This document shows positions 63,742-64,000 of a DNA stretch of 64,000 nucleotides, in pieces (the stretch's first letter is position 1; every line of letters begins with the position of its first letter). This stretch comes from Hyalangium gracile (lineage in GTDB: Bacteria > Myxococcota > Myxococcia > Myxococcales > Myxococcaceae), in NCBI RefSeq assembly GCF_020103725.1, contig NZ_JAHXBG010000010.1:333659-397658 (forward strand), written 5' to 3'. Under the pieces are notes generated by a model. It did not search any database and was not told the origin of the DNA. It worked only from the letters and a program-made list of their open reading frames with translations. The translations under genes and the position numbers were made by a program.

Positions 63742-64000
63742 GAGCTTGTCGGTGAACGGGCATGAGGAAGGGCGCGCGTAATAGCCCCCCTCCAGCGCCT
63801 GATAGGGAGAGGCCGCCAATGGCGCCCCAGTGCTGGTGCGCCGCCACCGCCGGGCGGCGGCGCCCCCTCTATGCGGCCTGCGCCCCCAGCGGGGCCAAGC
63901 CCTGCCCCATGTTCCACAGCTTCGTAAACCCCCGGTCCTACCCAGGTGGTAGTCGGAGCTCTGGAGGTGCAGGGTGGCGGGATGATGAAGAGCCGAGAGC
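63742..64000. other. right-hand end: sequence replacing the 5' part of toxin copy C
   Basis: Beyond 63742 similarity to toxin copy B stops abruptly at a CTAG. The next bases (GAGCTTGTCGGTGAACG onward) do not match copy B. They could be the end of another mobile element or an unrelated insertion. A GC-rich inverted sequence lies near 63842-63868. No convincing gene was recognised; a frame on the minus strand is open but has no family features. Confidence 0.45.

Noticed and set aside
1..64000. tRNA, rRNA, riboswitch or CRISPR array
   Set aside because: None recognised by reading; a tRNAscan/Infernal run would be needed to exclude small ncRNAs.

Overview
The window is a dense, very GC-rich piece of chromosome. 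Gene content points to a myxobacterium of the Cystobacterineae (Myxococcus/Archangium/Cystobacter-like). The evidence is a SitA6/SitI6-type kin-discrimination toxin/immunity array, an AgmX/PglI-type GYF-plus-TonB-like envelope protein, a trypsin-like protease with a MYXO-CTERM-like tail, a Ser/Thr kinase fused to WD40 repeats, and many lipoproteins and secreted hydrolases. I saw no rRNA, tRNA or CRISPR array.

Layout. 0-5 kb: end of a GTPase with a hydrophobic C-terminal domain, two exported peptidases (M20, C39-like), a SEC-C-tagged methionine aminopeptidase and a DksA/TraR-like zinc protein. 5-13 kb: START-domain protein, HAD 5'-nucleotidase, DUF2267 protein, small basic proteins, DUF1361 membrane protein, YcaQ-like DNA glycosylase and a trypsin-like protease. 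13-18 kb: small lipoproteins, including two adjacent gene pairs that look like accessory or toxin-type cassettes, one with a JAB/JAMM-like HxHP...SPGD motif. 18-27 kb: CheR methyltransferase, GT39-like glycosyltransferase, R3H/AAA ATPase, CAP-domain lipoprotein, CapA-like protein and a DUF3160 protein. 27-36 kb: kinase-WD40 protein, FKBP isomerase lipoprotein, GlsB/YeaQ-type membrane protein, a nucleotidyltransferase pair and an M1 peptidase lipoprotein. 36-48 kb: five-repeat CARDB lipoprotein, an EF-hand membrane protein, a HelD/UvrD-like helicase, a histone-H1-like protein, an alpha/beta hydrolase and the AgmX-like protein. 48-56 kb: large FTP/gluzincin metalloprotease, cytochrome P450, double-GNAT protein and MATE transporter.

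56-63.8 kb is the accessory region. Three copies of a lipoprotein-toxin plus double-CXXC immunity cassette lie on the minus strand in different states of decay. Copy A (56.0-56.8 kb) has a toxin with almost all of its body deleted and a frameshifted, internally deleted immunity gene. Copy B (59.8-61.3 kb) is intact. Copy C (61.3-63.7 kb) has an intact immunity gene, but its toxin gene carries two nonsense codons and a frameshift, and is split by a complete 1,206-bp IS630-family element with 32-bp inverted ends and a TA duplication. A plus-strand pair encoding a secreted lipase-like protein and a partner sits between copies A and B. An inverted pair of about 120-bp intergenic elements (36.4 and 48.0 kb) has no obvious explanation.

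Family names are recognised from motifs and recalled family knowledge; no database search was run.
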